Part shown: in pieces, positions 40,340 through 49,976 of the stretch
Layout: every line of letters begins with the position of its first letter
Numbering within the stretch: position 1 is the first letter of the stretch
Origin: a virus
IMG/VR virus record: IMGVR_UViG_3300025099_000002
Span: 1 to 60,448 of that record
Strand: one strand, 5' to 3'
Length of the DNA stretch: 60,448 nt
Position numbers and translations under genes: made by a program
Notes under the pieces: generated by a model
What the model saw: only the letters and a program-made list of their open reading frames with translations
The model's database searches: none
What the model was told of the DNA's origin: nothing

Positions 40340-40645
40340 ATGGCTAAATGGTCAACAGAAGAATGGAAACCAGCAAAAGATAAGCATGGTTATTACACAG
40401 AAACAGTTGAAAAAGATATTGATGTAGTCAATAAACCTATACACTATAATCAAAATGGTAGTATGGAATGTATACAAGCTATTGAAGCATTAATAACTAC
40501 TATGGATCAGAAGTATGCTTATCACGCAGGAGCTATACTTAAGTACCTGTGGCGGTTCGAGTATAAGAATGGCCTAGAAGACTTAGAAAAAGCTGAGTGG
40601 TATCTACAAAGATTAATTAAAAAGTACAAAGAGGTACACAAATGA
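40340..40645 (+). CDS. DUF3310 protein (101 aa)
   Basis: The signature VNKPIHYNQNGSMECIQAIE, then YHAGAILKYLWRFEYKNG and LEDLEKAEWYLQRLI is diagnostic of DUF3310, often annotated as a phage nucleotide kinase-like protein. True activity has not been shown for most members. In the nucleotide-supply group near MazG and the reductase. Starts right after the previous stop. Confidence 0.87.
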   Translation: MAKWSTEEWKPAKDKHGYYTETVEKDIDVVNKPIHYNQNGSMECIQAIEALITTMDQKYAYHAGAILKYLWRFEYKNGLEDLEKAEWYLQRLIKKYKEVHK

Positions 40646-40809
40646 AGACCTTTAGTGTCACCTTAGTTGTAGAGGTAGACGAGCCTAACAATCTTTTAAG
40701 TGCTACAGAAGATTTACACACAGAAGATATCTACGATATGTTTCATAACATGATTCACGATATTGATGACGTAAAATTATCTAATGTATTAGTTAGGCAT
40801 AGAAAATGA
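40642..40809 (+). CDS. Small protein (55 aa)
   Basis: MKTFSVTLVVEVDEPNNLLS, then an acidic helix and a basic end (NVLVRHRK). Coupled by ATGA to both neighbours. It has the strand-helix look of the 48-residue protein at 30612-30758; no family recognised. Confidence 0.6.
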   Translation: MKTFSVTLVVEVDEPNNLLSATEDLHTEDIYDMFHNMIHDIDDVKLSNVLVRHRK

Positions 40810-40961
40810 ATTGTTGGCACTGCAAAACCCAGCTTATATGGGGTGGAGATCACGACATAGATCATGAAGACGATACGTGGTCTATGGTAACTAACCTAAG
40901 TTGTCCTGAGTGTAACTGCCACGTAGACGTATATTATCCGAAAGAAGGTACTAATGACTGA
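40806..40961 (+). CDS. Zinc-ribbon mini-protein (51 aa)
   Basis: Two metal knuckles, CWHC (C3, C6) and CPEC (C33, C36), with an acidic His/Asp loop between: a minimal zinc ribbon. Proteins like this are frequent near nucleotide genes of marine phages. Overlaps the MazG-like gene by 8 bases. Confidence 0.68.
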   Translation: MNCWHCKTQLIWGGDHDIDHEDDTWSMVTNLSCPECNCHVDVYYPKEGTND

Positions 40962-41430
40962 ATACGAAATAAGAATAACCCCTGAAGAACAAATGCTTAA
41001 AGAGTTTATACAGACGTTTAAGGGTTCTTTAGATCTACGTCTGTGGATGAACCTAATAGAAGAAGAACTAGTAGAGTTACGTGCAGAAGACTACGGTACA
41101 GCAGGACACCTAAAAGAACTGTGTGACGTTATGTATGTATACAATGGTATGATGTTAACTACACCTAAGTTTGCAGGTGATCTTATATCTGAAGAAGAGT
41201 TAGCTGAAATAAATGAAGGCATAGATAAAGCTAGAGAAAGTATTACTATGTACTTTAATTTGTATACTGCTGAAGTAGTAGGTGAAGCTTTTACTAGAGT
41301 ACACAAAAGTAATATGAGTAAGTTAGGGCGTGATGGTAAGCCTATCTTTAGAGAAGATGGTAAGGTTCTTAAAGGACCAGACTACAAAGAACCAGACCTA
41401 TCCGATTTAATTATAACAAAGAAAGACTGA
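40954..41430 (+). CDS. MazG/HisE-like nucleotide pyrophosphohydrolase (158 aa)
   Basis: The first helices carry LIEEELVELRAED, then HLKELCDVMYVYNGM: the E-x2-E-x(n)-E-x2-D metal site of the all-alpha NTP pyrophosphohydrolases. The C-terminal region AFTRVHKSNMSKLGRDGKPI followed by DGKVLKGPDYKEPDL is typical of phage PRA-PH/MazG-like proteins. It hydrolyses nucleotides to tune pools. Placed directly before the reductase. Confidence 0.85.
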   Translation: MTEYEIRITPEEQMLKEFIQTFKGSLDLRLWMNLIEEELVELRAEDYGTAGHLKELCDVMYVYNGMMLTTPKFAGDLISEEELAEINEGIDKARESITMYFNLYTAEVVGEAFTRVHKSNMSKLGRDGKPIFREDGKVLKGPDYKEPDLSDLIITKKD

Positions 41431-41432
41431 TT

Positions 41433-43334
41433 ATGAACAATTACTTACCTACAGACTACCAAGCCTTTATTCATACGTCACGTTATGCTCGTTGGTTAGA
41501 GACAGAGAACAGAAGAGAGACGTGGGCTGAAACAGTAGATCGTTATATGACTAACATTATTAAGCCATACATAATGGATGATAGTACATACAACATGATA
41601 CAAGAATCTATACTAGACCTTAGTGTTATGCCTAGTATGAGATCTATGATGACTGCAGGACCTGCTGCAGCTAGAGACAATACTTGTATGTACAACTGTA
41701 GTTATTTACCCGTAGACACTGTACAATCCTTCGATGAGGCTATGTACATCCTCTTGTGTGGCACTGGTGTCGGATTCAGTGTCGAGAGGCAGTTCGTTCA
41801 ACGGCTTCCTGATGTTCCTGACCTCGTTGACAGTGACACTACTATTGTCGTCAAGGACAGTAAGGAGGGGTGGGCTAAGGCTCTTCGTCAAGTTATTGTA
41901 CTCCTATACGCTGGTGAAATACCTAAGTGGGATGTGTCTGCAGTTAGACCTGCTGGTGCTAGGCTGAAGACGTTTGGTGGTAGAGCATCTGGACCAGCTC
42001 CACTGATAGATTTGTTTAACTTTACTGTATCTATATTTAAAGGAGCGCAAGGTAGAAGGTTAGCCTCCATAGAGTGCCACGATCTAATGTGTAAAATAGG
42101 GGAGGTTGTCGTTGTAGGTGGTGTACGTAGGTCAGCTATGATATCTTTGTCTAACTTATCTGATGATAGAATGAGACACGCTAAGTCAGGTATGTGGTGG
42201 GAGAGTAGTCCACACAGAGCATTAGCTAATAACTCAGTTTGTTATACTGATAAACCTGATATGGAAACATTCATGCGTGAGTGGGTAGCTTTAGTTGAAA
42301 GTAAATCAGGTGAGCGTGGTGTGTTTAACAGACAGGCGTGTAAAGACTTAGCTATAAGGAGTGGTAGGCGTGATCCTAACTTTGAGTTTGGCACAAATCC
42401 CTGCAGTGAGATCAGCTTAAGGCCACAGGAATTTTGTAACCTTAGTGAGGTAGTAGTGCGTTCTACAGATGATGTACACACTATTATGCAGAAGGTTAGA
42501 GTCGCTACTATTATAGGTACGATACAATCTAACTACACTAAGTTTCCTTACCTTCGTAAGGCTTGGCAGAATAACTGTGAAGAAGAAAGACTATTAGGTG
42601 TTAGTCTTACAGGTATAATGGATAATCCTTTAATGACATTAGCTAATAAAGGTTTAAATAAAACCCTGGAGTCACTTAAAAACATAGCTATTGAAACTAA
42701 CAAAGAATGGGCTGGTCTTCTAGGTATACCACAGAGTACAGCTATTACTTGTTGTAAACCATCAGGCACAGTATCTCAGTTAGTAGATAGTGCGTCAGGT
42801 ATTCACGCTAGGCATTCACTGTATTATGTACGTACAGTTCGTGGAGATAACAAAGATCCACTAACTAAGTTCATGATAGAGCAAGGTATACCAGCAGAAC
42901 CATGTGTCATGAAACCAGACAATACTACAGTGTTTAGCTTTCCTGTTATGTCACCTAATAAGTCTGTAACACGTAACGATATGACAGCTTTAGAGCAATT
43001 AAATTTATGGTTAATCTATCAAAGACACTGGACTGAACACAAACCTTCTGTTACTATAACAGTACGAGACGAGGAATGGCTAGACGTAGGAGCATTTGTA
43101 TACAGGAACTTCAATGAGATGAGTGGCGTATCGTTTTTACCTCACTCAGATCATACTTACCAACAAGCACCGTATCAAGAGTGTGGTAAAGAAGAATACA
43201 AAGCGTTAAAAGGTATCATGCCCAAGAAGATTGACTGGGCTAAACTATCTGAGTTTGAGGCAGAAGATACTACTAAGTCTAGCCAGACCTTCGCCTGTAC
43301 GGGTGAAGTATGTGAGATAGTGGATATAAATTAA
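41433..43334 (+). CDS. nrdJ: Class II (B12-dependent) ribonucleotide reductase, monomeric type (633 aa)
   Basis: Makes deoxynucleotides from ribonucleotides with adenosylcobalamin. Active-site residues by comparison with the Lactobacillus leichmannii enzyme: C89 (MYNCSY), C324 and E326 (NPCSEIS), C335 (FCNLSE), and the redox pair C622-x4-C627 at the C-terminus (FACTGEVC). The HARHSLYYVRTVRGD and TCCKPSGTVSQL segments are typical. The enzyme needs no second subunit or oxygen, but the host must supply B12. It overlaps the next gene by one base. Confidence 0.93.
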   Translation: MNNYLPTDYQAFIHTSRYARWLETENRRETWAETVDRYMTNIIKPYIMDDSTYNMIQESILDLSVMPSMRSMMTAGPAAARDNTCMYNCSYLPVDTVQSFDEAMYILLCGTGVGFSVERQFVQRLPDVPDLVDSDTTIVVKDSKEGWAKALRQVIVLLYAGEIPKWDVSAVRPAGARLKTFGGRASGPAPLIDLFNFTVSIFKGAQGRRLASIECHDLMCKIGEVVVVGGVRRSAMISLSNLSDDRMRHAKSGMWWESSPHRALANNSVCYTDKPDMETFMREWVALVESKSGERGVFNRQACKDLAIRSGRRDPNFEFGTNPCSEISLRPQEFCNLSEVVVRSTDDVHTIMQKVRVATIIGTIQSNYTKFPYLRKAWQNNCEEERLLGVSLTGIMDNPLMTLANKGLNKTLESLKNIAIETNKEWAGLLGIPQSTAITCCKPSGTVSQLVDSASGIHARHSLYYVRTVRGDNKDPLTKFMIEQGIPAEPCVMKPDNTTVFSFPVMSPNKSVTRNDMTALEQLNLWLIYQRHWTEHKPSVTITVRDEEWLDVGAFVYRNFNEMSGVSFLPHSDHTYQQAPYQECGKEEYKALKGIMPKKIDWAKLSEFEAEDTTKSSQTFACTGEVCEIVDIN

Positions 43335-43744
43335 TGAAACAATTGGAGTTGTTTGATTTACCAGATAAAAAATCTATATCTAAAACTACTAGAGAATGCA
43401 ATAATTGTGGTGTAGTATTACCTTTAGAAGAATTTCCAATAGCCATGAAAAGTGAAAACAAAACTTGGTACAAAAAACACTGCAATGAATGTAAAAAGAA
43501 ATTTGTACGGGATTCTGCTTCAATTAAAAAACAAAATCTTAGTTCCTATCCTAGTGATAACGTTTGTCAATTGTGCAATAAAGAATCTGTCTACACTCTT
43601 AATTGTGATCATTGTCACAATACAAATATATTTAGAGGTTGGTTATGTAGGGATTGCAATCTTGGGTTGGGTCTTTTAGGAGACGACAAAGAGGGTGTAA
43701 AGAATGCTTTACATTATTTAGAAAGAAATAAACATGAATATTGA
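43334..43744 (+). CDS. Endonuclease VII-like HNH nuclease (136 aa)
   Basis: The core NCDHCHNTNIFRGWLCRDCN with LGLGLLGDD is the recombination endonuclease VII signature. Further CxxC pairs (CNNC, CNEC, CQLC) bind zinc. In T4, endo VII resolves branched DNA. Here it might also be a mobile HNH gene, but no intron or repeats were seen around it. Overlaps the next gene by 11 bases. Confidence 0.87.
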   Translation: MKQLELFDLPDKKSISKTTRECNNCGVVLPLEEFPIAMKSENKTWYKKHCNECKKKFVRDSASIKKQNLSSYPSDNVCQLCNKESVYTLNCDHCHNTNIFRGWLCRDCNLGLGLLGDDKEGVKNALHYLERNKHEY

Positions 43745-43937
43745 GCAAGAAGCAAAAACATACAGGCAAGATATAGGAAAAGAGTTTGATAATAACTTAA
43801 GTAAAGCATTTAAAGAGACAGAGCAGTTTATAATAAAAAACCTACACAACTCTGATGAACGGGATAGTTCGTTGCGTAGGCTTGAGGAGGCACGTTCTTG
43901 GTGTGTACTCTGTAAAGATAGGCACGGTGTCAGGTAA
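43734..43937 (+). CDS. Small helical protein resembling Acb2/Tad1 hairpin domain (67 aa)
   Basis: Two helices with a conserved second one: NSDERDSSLRRLEEARSWC, i.e. S-x-E-R-x5-L-x-E-A-x-x-W (L50, E51, A53, W56). This pattern recalls the Acb2/Tad1 hairpin family, whose Acb2 members bind cyclic nucleotide signals of the CBASS defence. The last gene of the early unit; its stop directly touches the stop of the opposing late unit. Resemblance is by eye only, so the function is a hypothesis. Confidence 0.5.
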   Translation: MNIEQEAKTYRQDIGKEFDNNLSKAFKETEQFIIKNLHNSDERDSSLRRLEEARSWCVLCKDRHGVR

Positions 43938-46900
43938 TTATCTACCTGCTCGTGCTTCTTTAGCTTGTGATTCTTGAAGAAATTTATTTGTCTTATATGC
44001 ACTAATAACTTTTTCTATTTGATTAGTAGTTAATTCTTCTGGTCTTTTATTTGGAAACCCAGCTATTTGCATATAAGAATCTAATTCACTTAATGGTATA
44101 CCACTTGACTTAGTTAATTTATAAAGAGCAGCAGTTTTAATATCCATATCACTGCTATCTGTTTTTTCTAAAAATTCTAATGCACTTTTTTTTGCTGCTG
44201 TAATTGTTGCATTAGTCATATTTACCCAGTCTTCTTGTTTATTTTTAGGGTCATTCCAGGAAGGACTATTATAAACTACTTTAGCTTCTTTTTCTAAAAA
44301 ATCATAAATTACTTCATTCATTCTATTGTTTACAGCAGGAAGATACGATTTTATTCCTCCCTTCCAATCAGGTCTACCTATTTTAGCAAACATCTTTTCA
44401 ATATTAGTTTGTTTATTAAGATACCTAGCACCAAACAAACGATTAAAAGGTATTCTTCCATTTTCTCTAGTTAAAGGCTTAAACTTTCTTTTAGCAAAAT
44501 CTTCTCCTCCAGCTATATCATTAATAGCTGCAAACATCTGATCTACATAACGTATACCATTTAAGAAAGATTGATTTGTTACATCAGCGTTTCTTCTATC
44601 GTATTCTACGTAATCCTCTCCTCTCAAAAGAGCTAAAGGCATATTAACCATATCAGCAGATCTTGTACCTGCTGAAGTAAATCTTCCTGCTAATTCTAAT
44701 AATGTAGATTGTAAAAATCCTTCAGGGTACTTTCTATTCTCTCCTCCAAATTCTTTATCGTCTTCAAGCATTCCTATAACGCCACCCCAAAACTGAGCTT
44801 GTGATTTACCTAACTCTCTAGTTAAGTTCTCAACACCATACTGTCTAATTATTGTGTCTTTAAATTCATCAGGTATCTCTAAACCCTGCGCTCTATAATT
44901 AAATACTCTACCCATTGTTCTGTAGAAGTTTAACGGGAACATATAAGTAAAGTCTCTTATTTGACCGTCCTTACCTCTATCTGCGTTAATAGGTAAATCT
45001 TCTTCCATGTTTCTTGCTTCATCATACATTAACGCTGTTGCTAATACCCAACCAGCAGAAGTCTTAGCCACTAAATCACCGTAGTCTTGTTGACTATTAA
45101 ATACTTTTTTACTTACTTTTTGTTTTCCACCAGTCTGACTAACTAAATCTATTCCATCTGACATAGCTTTTAATAAAAGGCTGCCTCCTGTATGATCTGC
45201 CATATGAGCTATTGTATTATTAAAGAATTGACCAAAAGGTATAAACAAACCCACCACAGGAACCTTATGAAAATCTTCTACAATATTAGCTGCTTGTTGT
45301 ACTAAATCACCTTGTGCATCACCATACTTTTTACTGAATACAGTTCTTAATGTATCTTCTACTGCTTTACTTTGCATCTCAATGTAAGATCTACCGTTTG
45401 AACCTATGCCCTCTACATTTTTCCATAAGTTATCATCTTGAAAAAACTCTGTTAGAGTAACTTTATGGTTTAGCCTTATTTGTTTATCAAATTGATATAT
45501 AAACTCTTGTGTTTTACTTAACATATCTTGGTGTTTAACGCCTGAAACTGTTTGCATTAAATTTATGTACTTATCATAAAAATTTGTTTTAGGTTTTTGG
45601 CCTAGTATTTCAGCCATAAGTTCGTCAGTTATATTAAATTCTTTTAAAAAAGCCTCATCTATGTCTAATCCTTTAATCATAGTATCTGTTTCAATACCAC
45701 CAGAAAGAAATCTAAATAATGCTTCTTTTGCTTCAGGGTTAGCTGCTAAAAAATTCATGGTAGCTTCTTGTGTGCCACCAGGATCAGCTAAGTTACGTAC
45801 TTTTTGTACTTGTAATTTAAATAACAAACCAGACTTAGTTAACATATCTTGACTCATTTCTTTACTGCCAACCCTTGCAGCTATTCCTGCACCCCCATAC
45901 AAAACTGCTCTAGTAGTATCACTTATAGTATTCATTGCTGACGCTGTTGTCCAACCTGATAAGTTTAAAGATGTAGTTCCTGGATGTGCAACCATAGATT
46001 TAATTAAGTTAGCTTGAAATCTTGACATAGTACCTGCTGCATTTCTTATAGGATGAGGTACTTTTTCTTTTATGTAATCTAAAAAAGCATTTCTTGAACC
46101 TAATTCTTCAGCGTCTACTCCTACCTCGTTCTTAATTGCATTTAAAACTTTCTCTTTAGGTGTGCGTCCTGCAGCTTTTCTGAGAGCATCTTGTGCTTGT
46201 TTTAATGTATTTAATGCAAAACCTTGTTCGGCTGCTTGTGCAGCTAATACATTCATTCCTTCATCTAAATTAGTACCCTCTAGACCTCTAATCTTAGAAG
46301 AAACAGATGATTTCCATACTTCATTAACTTCTTTTTTAATAGGATCAGGAAGAGATTTAACAGTCGTAGTTAACCAGTCTGTAAAGTGTTTGTAACCTTC
46401 TTGCCTATAGTTTTCAGGAACTACAATTCCCATTTCATCTAACTCTTTTATTAAACCGCGTACACCTGAATCTGCATCACCCATGAGAAAGCCTTTAAAT
46501 AAAACACCTGCTCTATCGTTCATTAAGTTACTGCCTTCAGCATCAAAACTTTTTATTGTGCCATCCATAACTTTTTTAGACCATCCGTCAGATCTAGTTT
46601 TCCAGTCCTTAAGACGTTCAGTTATTTGTTCAATAAATTCTGAGCCATTAACTTTTTCTATAGCTAACCTGTTTTGTTCTGCTACTGCTTTAGTTCTGTT
46701 AGCTGGTATAGAATCAATAGCGTGTAAAGTTAAAGGTAGAGAACCCCCCGATACTTTTTTAACTGGTCCAATAGGTATAGGATTTCCGTCTGCATCTAAC
46801 TTTCTTAATCCTTTACTTCTTTCTCCTCTTAGTAATTGATGAGGTAACAGTTCATACTCTACTACTTTATCACCTCTTTTAGCGGCTCTTTTCTGTGCGT

Positions 46901-48077
46901 GTCTAGTTATTCCGTACCCTATACCAAAACCTAGAACACTACTACCTCCAGCTATAGAACCCTGTAAGAGGCTATACCCTTCAGGCTGTCTTCCAGCTAA
47001 TATTTGCGCTTTTTGATAAGCAGCATCCGTACCCACTCCTATTGACATATCGTATGTACCCCAAACAGCAGCAGCTTTTAGTGCTTTCTTTTTAGTTGTA
47101 TCAACTACGGTATTTACAGCAAACCGTTCCACTTCTTTAGCTGTTTCTCTTTTCATAACTACTTGACCTGCTCTAGTAGCTAACCATTGTTTGCCTTTTT
47201 TCTTTAGGTACTTTTCCGTCACAGTTTGACGAACTAATTTACTAATCTGTGTAGAGGTTAATTTTGTACCTACTTTAGCTAATACACCTCCTATGGGAGT
47301 AGTTGCTAAAAACATAGGTATATTAATAGGGTCCAATATCATGTCTCCCATAAAATCTTTTAAGGCATCACCTCTTTCACCTAATGTAGAACCACTTCTA
47401 AATGTAGCATTAGACATATTTTCGTATAAAGTATAAGCATCTGCTACGTTTTGAAGTTTTTTTACTTGATGTTCAGGTACATTATTAATGCCACTAGATA
47501 TAGCTCCTGTTAGTTCTGTTGGAGAAGTTAAATCAATAGAAGTATCGTCCCTTCCTGAGCTAACTATATGATAGAGGTTTACTAACTCACTTACTGTAGT
47601 ATAACTCTCTCCGTTTGCAAACCCTCTCATACGGTTCATATATTTATCTACTACGTTTTTTCTAGTGTATATAGGGTTCCCTTTTGAATCTAAAGTATTT
47701 TCATTTATACCAAAAGTATCATCCATATACCTTTCAACTATGTAATAGTTATTATCATCCAATAAGTCTGAAGCAAAACGAGCATCTGTTTCTTCTATAG
47801 TAAACTTATCAGCAGGATTTATAGTAGACCTTAAGTAATCAATATCAGGGTTTGAAAAACGATTTAAGTCTGCATCACCAGTATCACTAAAAGTGTAACC
47901 TTGTCCTGCATCTGTTCTAGGAACTACGTGTGTAGAAGTATCAGCTACTTGATAACTAAGATCATCTAAAAAAGAATTAGTAGAAGAAACAGGTTCAACA
48001 CTGAGTTCTTTTTTTTCTTCTACTTCTTTTTCGGGTCGTTTAAGTAAACCAAGAGGAGGTATTCCAACAAAAGCCAT
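43938..48077 (-). CDS. Very large internal virion / DNA-ejection protein (1379 aa)
   Basis: The last and largest late gene. It corresponds in place to large internal core proteins of podoviruses (T7 gp16 position). Several hydrophobic stretches (ATTPIGGVLAKVG at about 260; a GGSSVLGFGIGYGI segment near 380) could insert in the host envelope, and long helical regions follow. No transglycosylase motif was seen here; that activity is in the 268-residue gene upstream. Likely injected and involved in DNA transport. No exact family known to me. Confidence 0.72.
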   Translation of the reverse strand: MAFVGIPPLGLLKRPEKEVEEKKELSVEPVSSTNSFLDDLSYQVADTSTHVVPRTDAGQGYTFSDTGDADLNRFSNPDIDYLRSTINPADKFTIEETDARFASDLLDDNNYYIVERYMDDTFGINENTLDSKGNPIYTRKNVVDKYMNRMRGFANGESYTTVSELVNLYHIVSSGRDDTSIDLTSPTELTGAISSGINNVPEHQVKKLQNVADAYTLYENMSNATFRSGSTLGERGDALKDFMGDMILDPINIPMFLATTPIGGVLAKVGTKLTSTQISKLVRQTVTEKYLKKKGKQWLATRAGQVVMKRETAKEVERFAVNTVVDTTKKKALKAAAVWGTYDMSIGVGTDAAYQKAQILAGRQPEGYSLLQGSIAGGSSVLGFGIGYGITRHAQKRAAKRGDKVVEYELLPHQLLRGERSKGLRKLDADGNPIPIGPVKKVSGGSLPLTLHAIDSIPANRTKAVAEQNRLAIEKVNGSEFIEQITERLKDWKTRSDGWSKKVMDGTIKSFDAEGSNLMNDRAGVLFKGFLMGDADSGVRGLIKELDEMGIVVPENYRQEGYKHFTDWLTTTVKSLPDPIKKEVNEVWKSSVSSKIRGLEGTNLDEGMNVLAAQAAEQGFALNTLKQAQDALRKAAGRTPKEKVLNAIKNEVGVDAEELGSRNAFLDYIKEKVPHPIRNAAGTMSRFQANLIKSMVAHPGTTSLNLSGWTTASAMNTISDTTRAVLYGGAGIAARVGSKEMSQDMLTKSGLLFKLQVQKVRNLADPGGTQEATMNFLAANPEAKEALFRFLSGGIETDTMIKGLDIDEAFLKEFNITDELMAEILGQKPKTNFYDKYINLMQTVSGVKHQDMLSKTQEFIYQFDKQIRLNHKVTLTEFFQDDNLWKNVEGIGSNGRSYIEMQSKAVEDTLRTVFSKKYGDAQGDLVQQAANIVEDFHKVPVVGLFIPFGQFFNNTIAHMADHTGGSLLLKAMSDGIDLVSQTGGKQKVSKKVFNSQQDYGDLVAKTSAGWVLATALMYDEARNMEEDLPINADRGKDGQIRDFTYMFPLNFYRTMGRVFNYRAQGLEIPDEFKDTIIRQYGVENLTRELGKSQAQFWGGVIGMLEDDKEFGGENRKYPEGFLQSTLLELAGRFTSAGTRSADMVNMPLALLRGEDYVEYDRRNADVTNQSFLNGIRYVDQMFAAINDIAGGEDFAKRKFKPLTRENGRIPFNRLFGARYLNKQTNIEKMFAKIGRPDWKGGIKSYLPAVNNRMNEVIYDFLEKEAKVVYNSPSWNDPKNKQEDWVNMTNATITAAKKSALEFLEKTDSSDMDIKTAALYKLTKSSGIPLSELDSYMQIAGFPNKRPEELTTNQIEKVISAYKTNKFLQESQAKEARAGR

Positions 48078-48085
48078 TATTTATC

Positions 48086-49282
48086 CTATCTGTTACCTTT
48101 TATTAATTTACCATTTATAAATGCGTAAGGCACTGAGTAAGTGTTACCTCTATACATTGTACTTAATTGTTTTTCGCTATTAAAAACCCCTATTTGACTA
48201 AAAGGAGGTATGTTTGGATCGTTTTGTTTAGCTATATCGTATTGCCTACGTAACTCTGCATCATACTTAGATCTTTCAGATTTATATATAGCTACTAGCT
48301 CAGGTGCATTTTCATTATTTGAAATAACACCTGGATTAGATATTTCGTCTATTACTAATGATCTAAAAGAATTTGTAAAAGGTACATCAGGTTGATATTT
48401 AGCAAACCAAGCTTCTCGTTTTTGTTCTGCTAAATACATATCTGTAATATCATCACTTATATATGCTTTATTTAGGTCATCTCCCCATTCCGCAAAAGCC
48501 ACAAACCCAGCATCACCTTCTTTCAAACCCTTTACAGAAGGTCCTCTATTATCATAAATACGTTTTACGTTTGCTTTAACACTTGCTCTAAAAGCTGATG
48601 CATTACGAATTTTTTGATCGGGTGTATACTGTGTTGGAAATACGTTTGGATTAAATGTAAATGCATTGGTAGTTTGATCATCATAACTAGCTGTTATCGT
48701 AGGATCAGTAGAAGCTATACGTCTAATATCTCTGCCTGTGAACTCTCCTGAACCAGCAAATGGTCTGTTTAACAAGGCCTCTACGTCATATCTATTCTCT
48801 CGTTTAAAGGGTGATTTAATACCAAAAATACTAGCCAGCCTACTGTTTTCTTTATCTTCTACAGGATCAACAGGGTTGCCTCTGTACAAACCAAAATACT
48901 TATCAATAGCACTCGTAAAGTTTAAGTTTGATTCTGATGCGTCTTCTGCTATAGCATAATTTATAGAATCATTAAATGCTTCAGGTGTTATGTCGTCTCT
49001 TTTATCCACAGTTGCATATACACTAGCTAAACCGTCTAACTTACCGTGATTAAGTATGTGCATAATACTTCCAGGAGTAGCTATGCCCTTTTGAATCATT
49101 CTGGTTGCCATTTGTTTATATGCACCTGCATCCTTTTTATTTCTCTGTAAAGCAGCAAGACCATCTCCACTCAACCACGAATCTGTCTCCTTGTAATACT
49201 CTTTCATCCAATCACGATCTTCTTTTTTTATAGCAGTGTATTGTCTTGCTGCACCGCCTAAACCTGCTAAAAACAACGACAT
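48086..49282 (-). CDS. Internal virion protein (398 aa)
   Basis: Begins MSLFLAGLGGAARQYTAIK with a short apolar start, then a long helical, charged body. Location inside the core-protein group (between a 230-residue protein and the 1379-residue one) suggests an injected virion protein. No motif recognised. Confidence 0.66.
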   Translation of the reverse strand: MSLFLAGLGGAARQYTAIKKEDRDWMKEYYKETDSWLSGDGLAALQRNKKDAGAYKQMATRMIQKGIATPGSIMHILNHGKLDGLASVYATVDKRDDITPEAFNDSINYAIAEDASESNLNFTSAIDKYFGLYRGNPVDPVEDKENSRLASIFGIKSPFKRENRYDVEALLNRPFAGSGEFTGRDIRRIASTDPTITASYDDQTTNAFTFNPNVFPTQYTPDQKIRNASAFRASVKANVKRIYDNRGPSVKGLKEGDAGFVAFAEWGDDLNKAYISDDITDMYLAEQKREAWFAKYQPDVPFTNSFRSLVIDEISNPGVISNNENAPELVAIYKSERSKYDAELRRQYDIAKQNDPNIPPFSQIGVFNSEKQLSTMYRGNTYSVPYAFINGKLIKGNR

Positions 49283-49283
49283 A

Positions 49284-49976
49284 TTACATTACCCCTCTAC
49301 TCATTAAACCCATATTTCTGGGGTCTTCTCTTGTTTCATTTAATGTTTCTTGTGCCATTGAGGATTCTTTAATACTAGCTACAGCCTCTGCTGCTGCAGG
49401 ATCTGTATTTTGTTCTACTGTAGGTTGTTCTTCCATCGGCATACTTCTTGGGTCGTTCATATTCATTTCTCGTTGAAAAGAGTCTACTTCTTCTGAAGCT
49501 AAAGCAGAAGTAGTTTCATCAATCATACCTGTACTCATTTCAGGATTATCTTCTAAGTCTAACTTAATAGCCCTCATTATAGCTTGCTCTTGTCTTTCTT
49601 CGCTACTAGTGTCTTCGTCTTCTCCGAAGTCTTCTTTATATTCTATACCAGCTTTATCAGCTAAACCCTTTACTTCAACAAAAATAGATGGAGATATTAT
49701 TAAACCTAAATCTATACTATGTATACCTGACGCAGTGGCTGTAGTCATCATAGTTGAAACAAGAGTTTTTACAGGTATGCCTTCTTCCAGTAAGTATAAA
49801 ACAGATTCCATAGATTTAGGTTTAGCTAACTTAGATAAATGATGTTTAACACCTTCTACGGGATTAGATATTTCGTATGGATTTTCCCATGGGAAGTTTT
49901 TTGGTGTATCAGTAAGGCTATGACCTGCTGGTGCAGCATGATCAATAGGCGTTACTTCAGTTAATTTATCAACCAT
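49284..49976 (-). CDS. Virion-region protein, acidic (230 aa)
   Basis: N-terminal part includes KSMESVLYLLEEGIPVKTLV and a possible hydrophobic stretch, GIHSIDLGLIISPSIFVEV. The C-terminal third is acidic and Met/Glu-rich (EEVDSFQREMNMNDPRSMP) and ends MGLMSRGVM, like small tail-tip or core proteins. It stops one base before the next gene starts. Similar proteins with 'xxGLxS' ends lie beside core genes in pelagiphages. Function inferred from place. Confidence 0.6.
   Translation of the reverse strand: MVDKLTEVTPIDHAAPAGHSLTDTPKNFPWENPYEISNPVEGVKHHLSKLAKPKSMESVLYLLEEGIPVKTLVSTMMTTATASGIHSIDLGLIISPSIFVEVKGLADKAGIEYKEDFGEDEDTSSEERQEQAIMRAIKLDLEDNPEMSTGMIDETTSALASEEVDSFQREMNMNDPRSMPMEEQPTVEQNTDPAAAEAVASIKESSMAQETLNETREDPRNMGLMSRGVM

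Noticed and set aside
25429-43937. Phage-encoded single-subunit RNA polymerase expected for a T7-like phage
   Set aside because: No gene of the right size or with polymerase motifs was found; host-type promoters are present instead.
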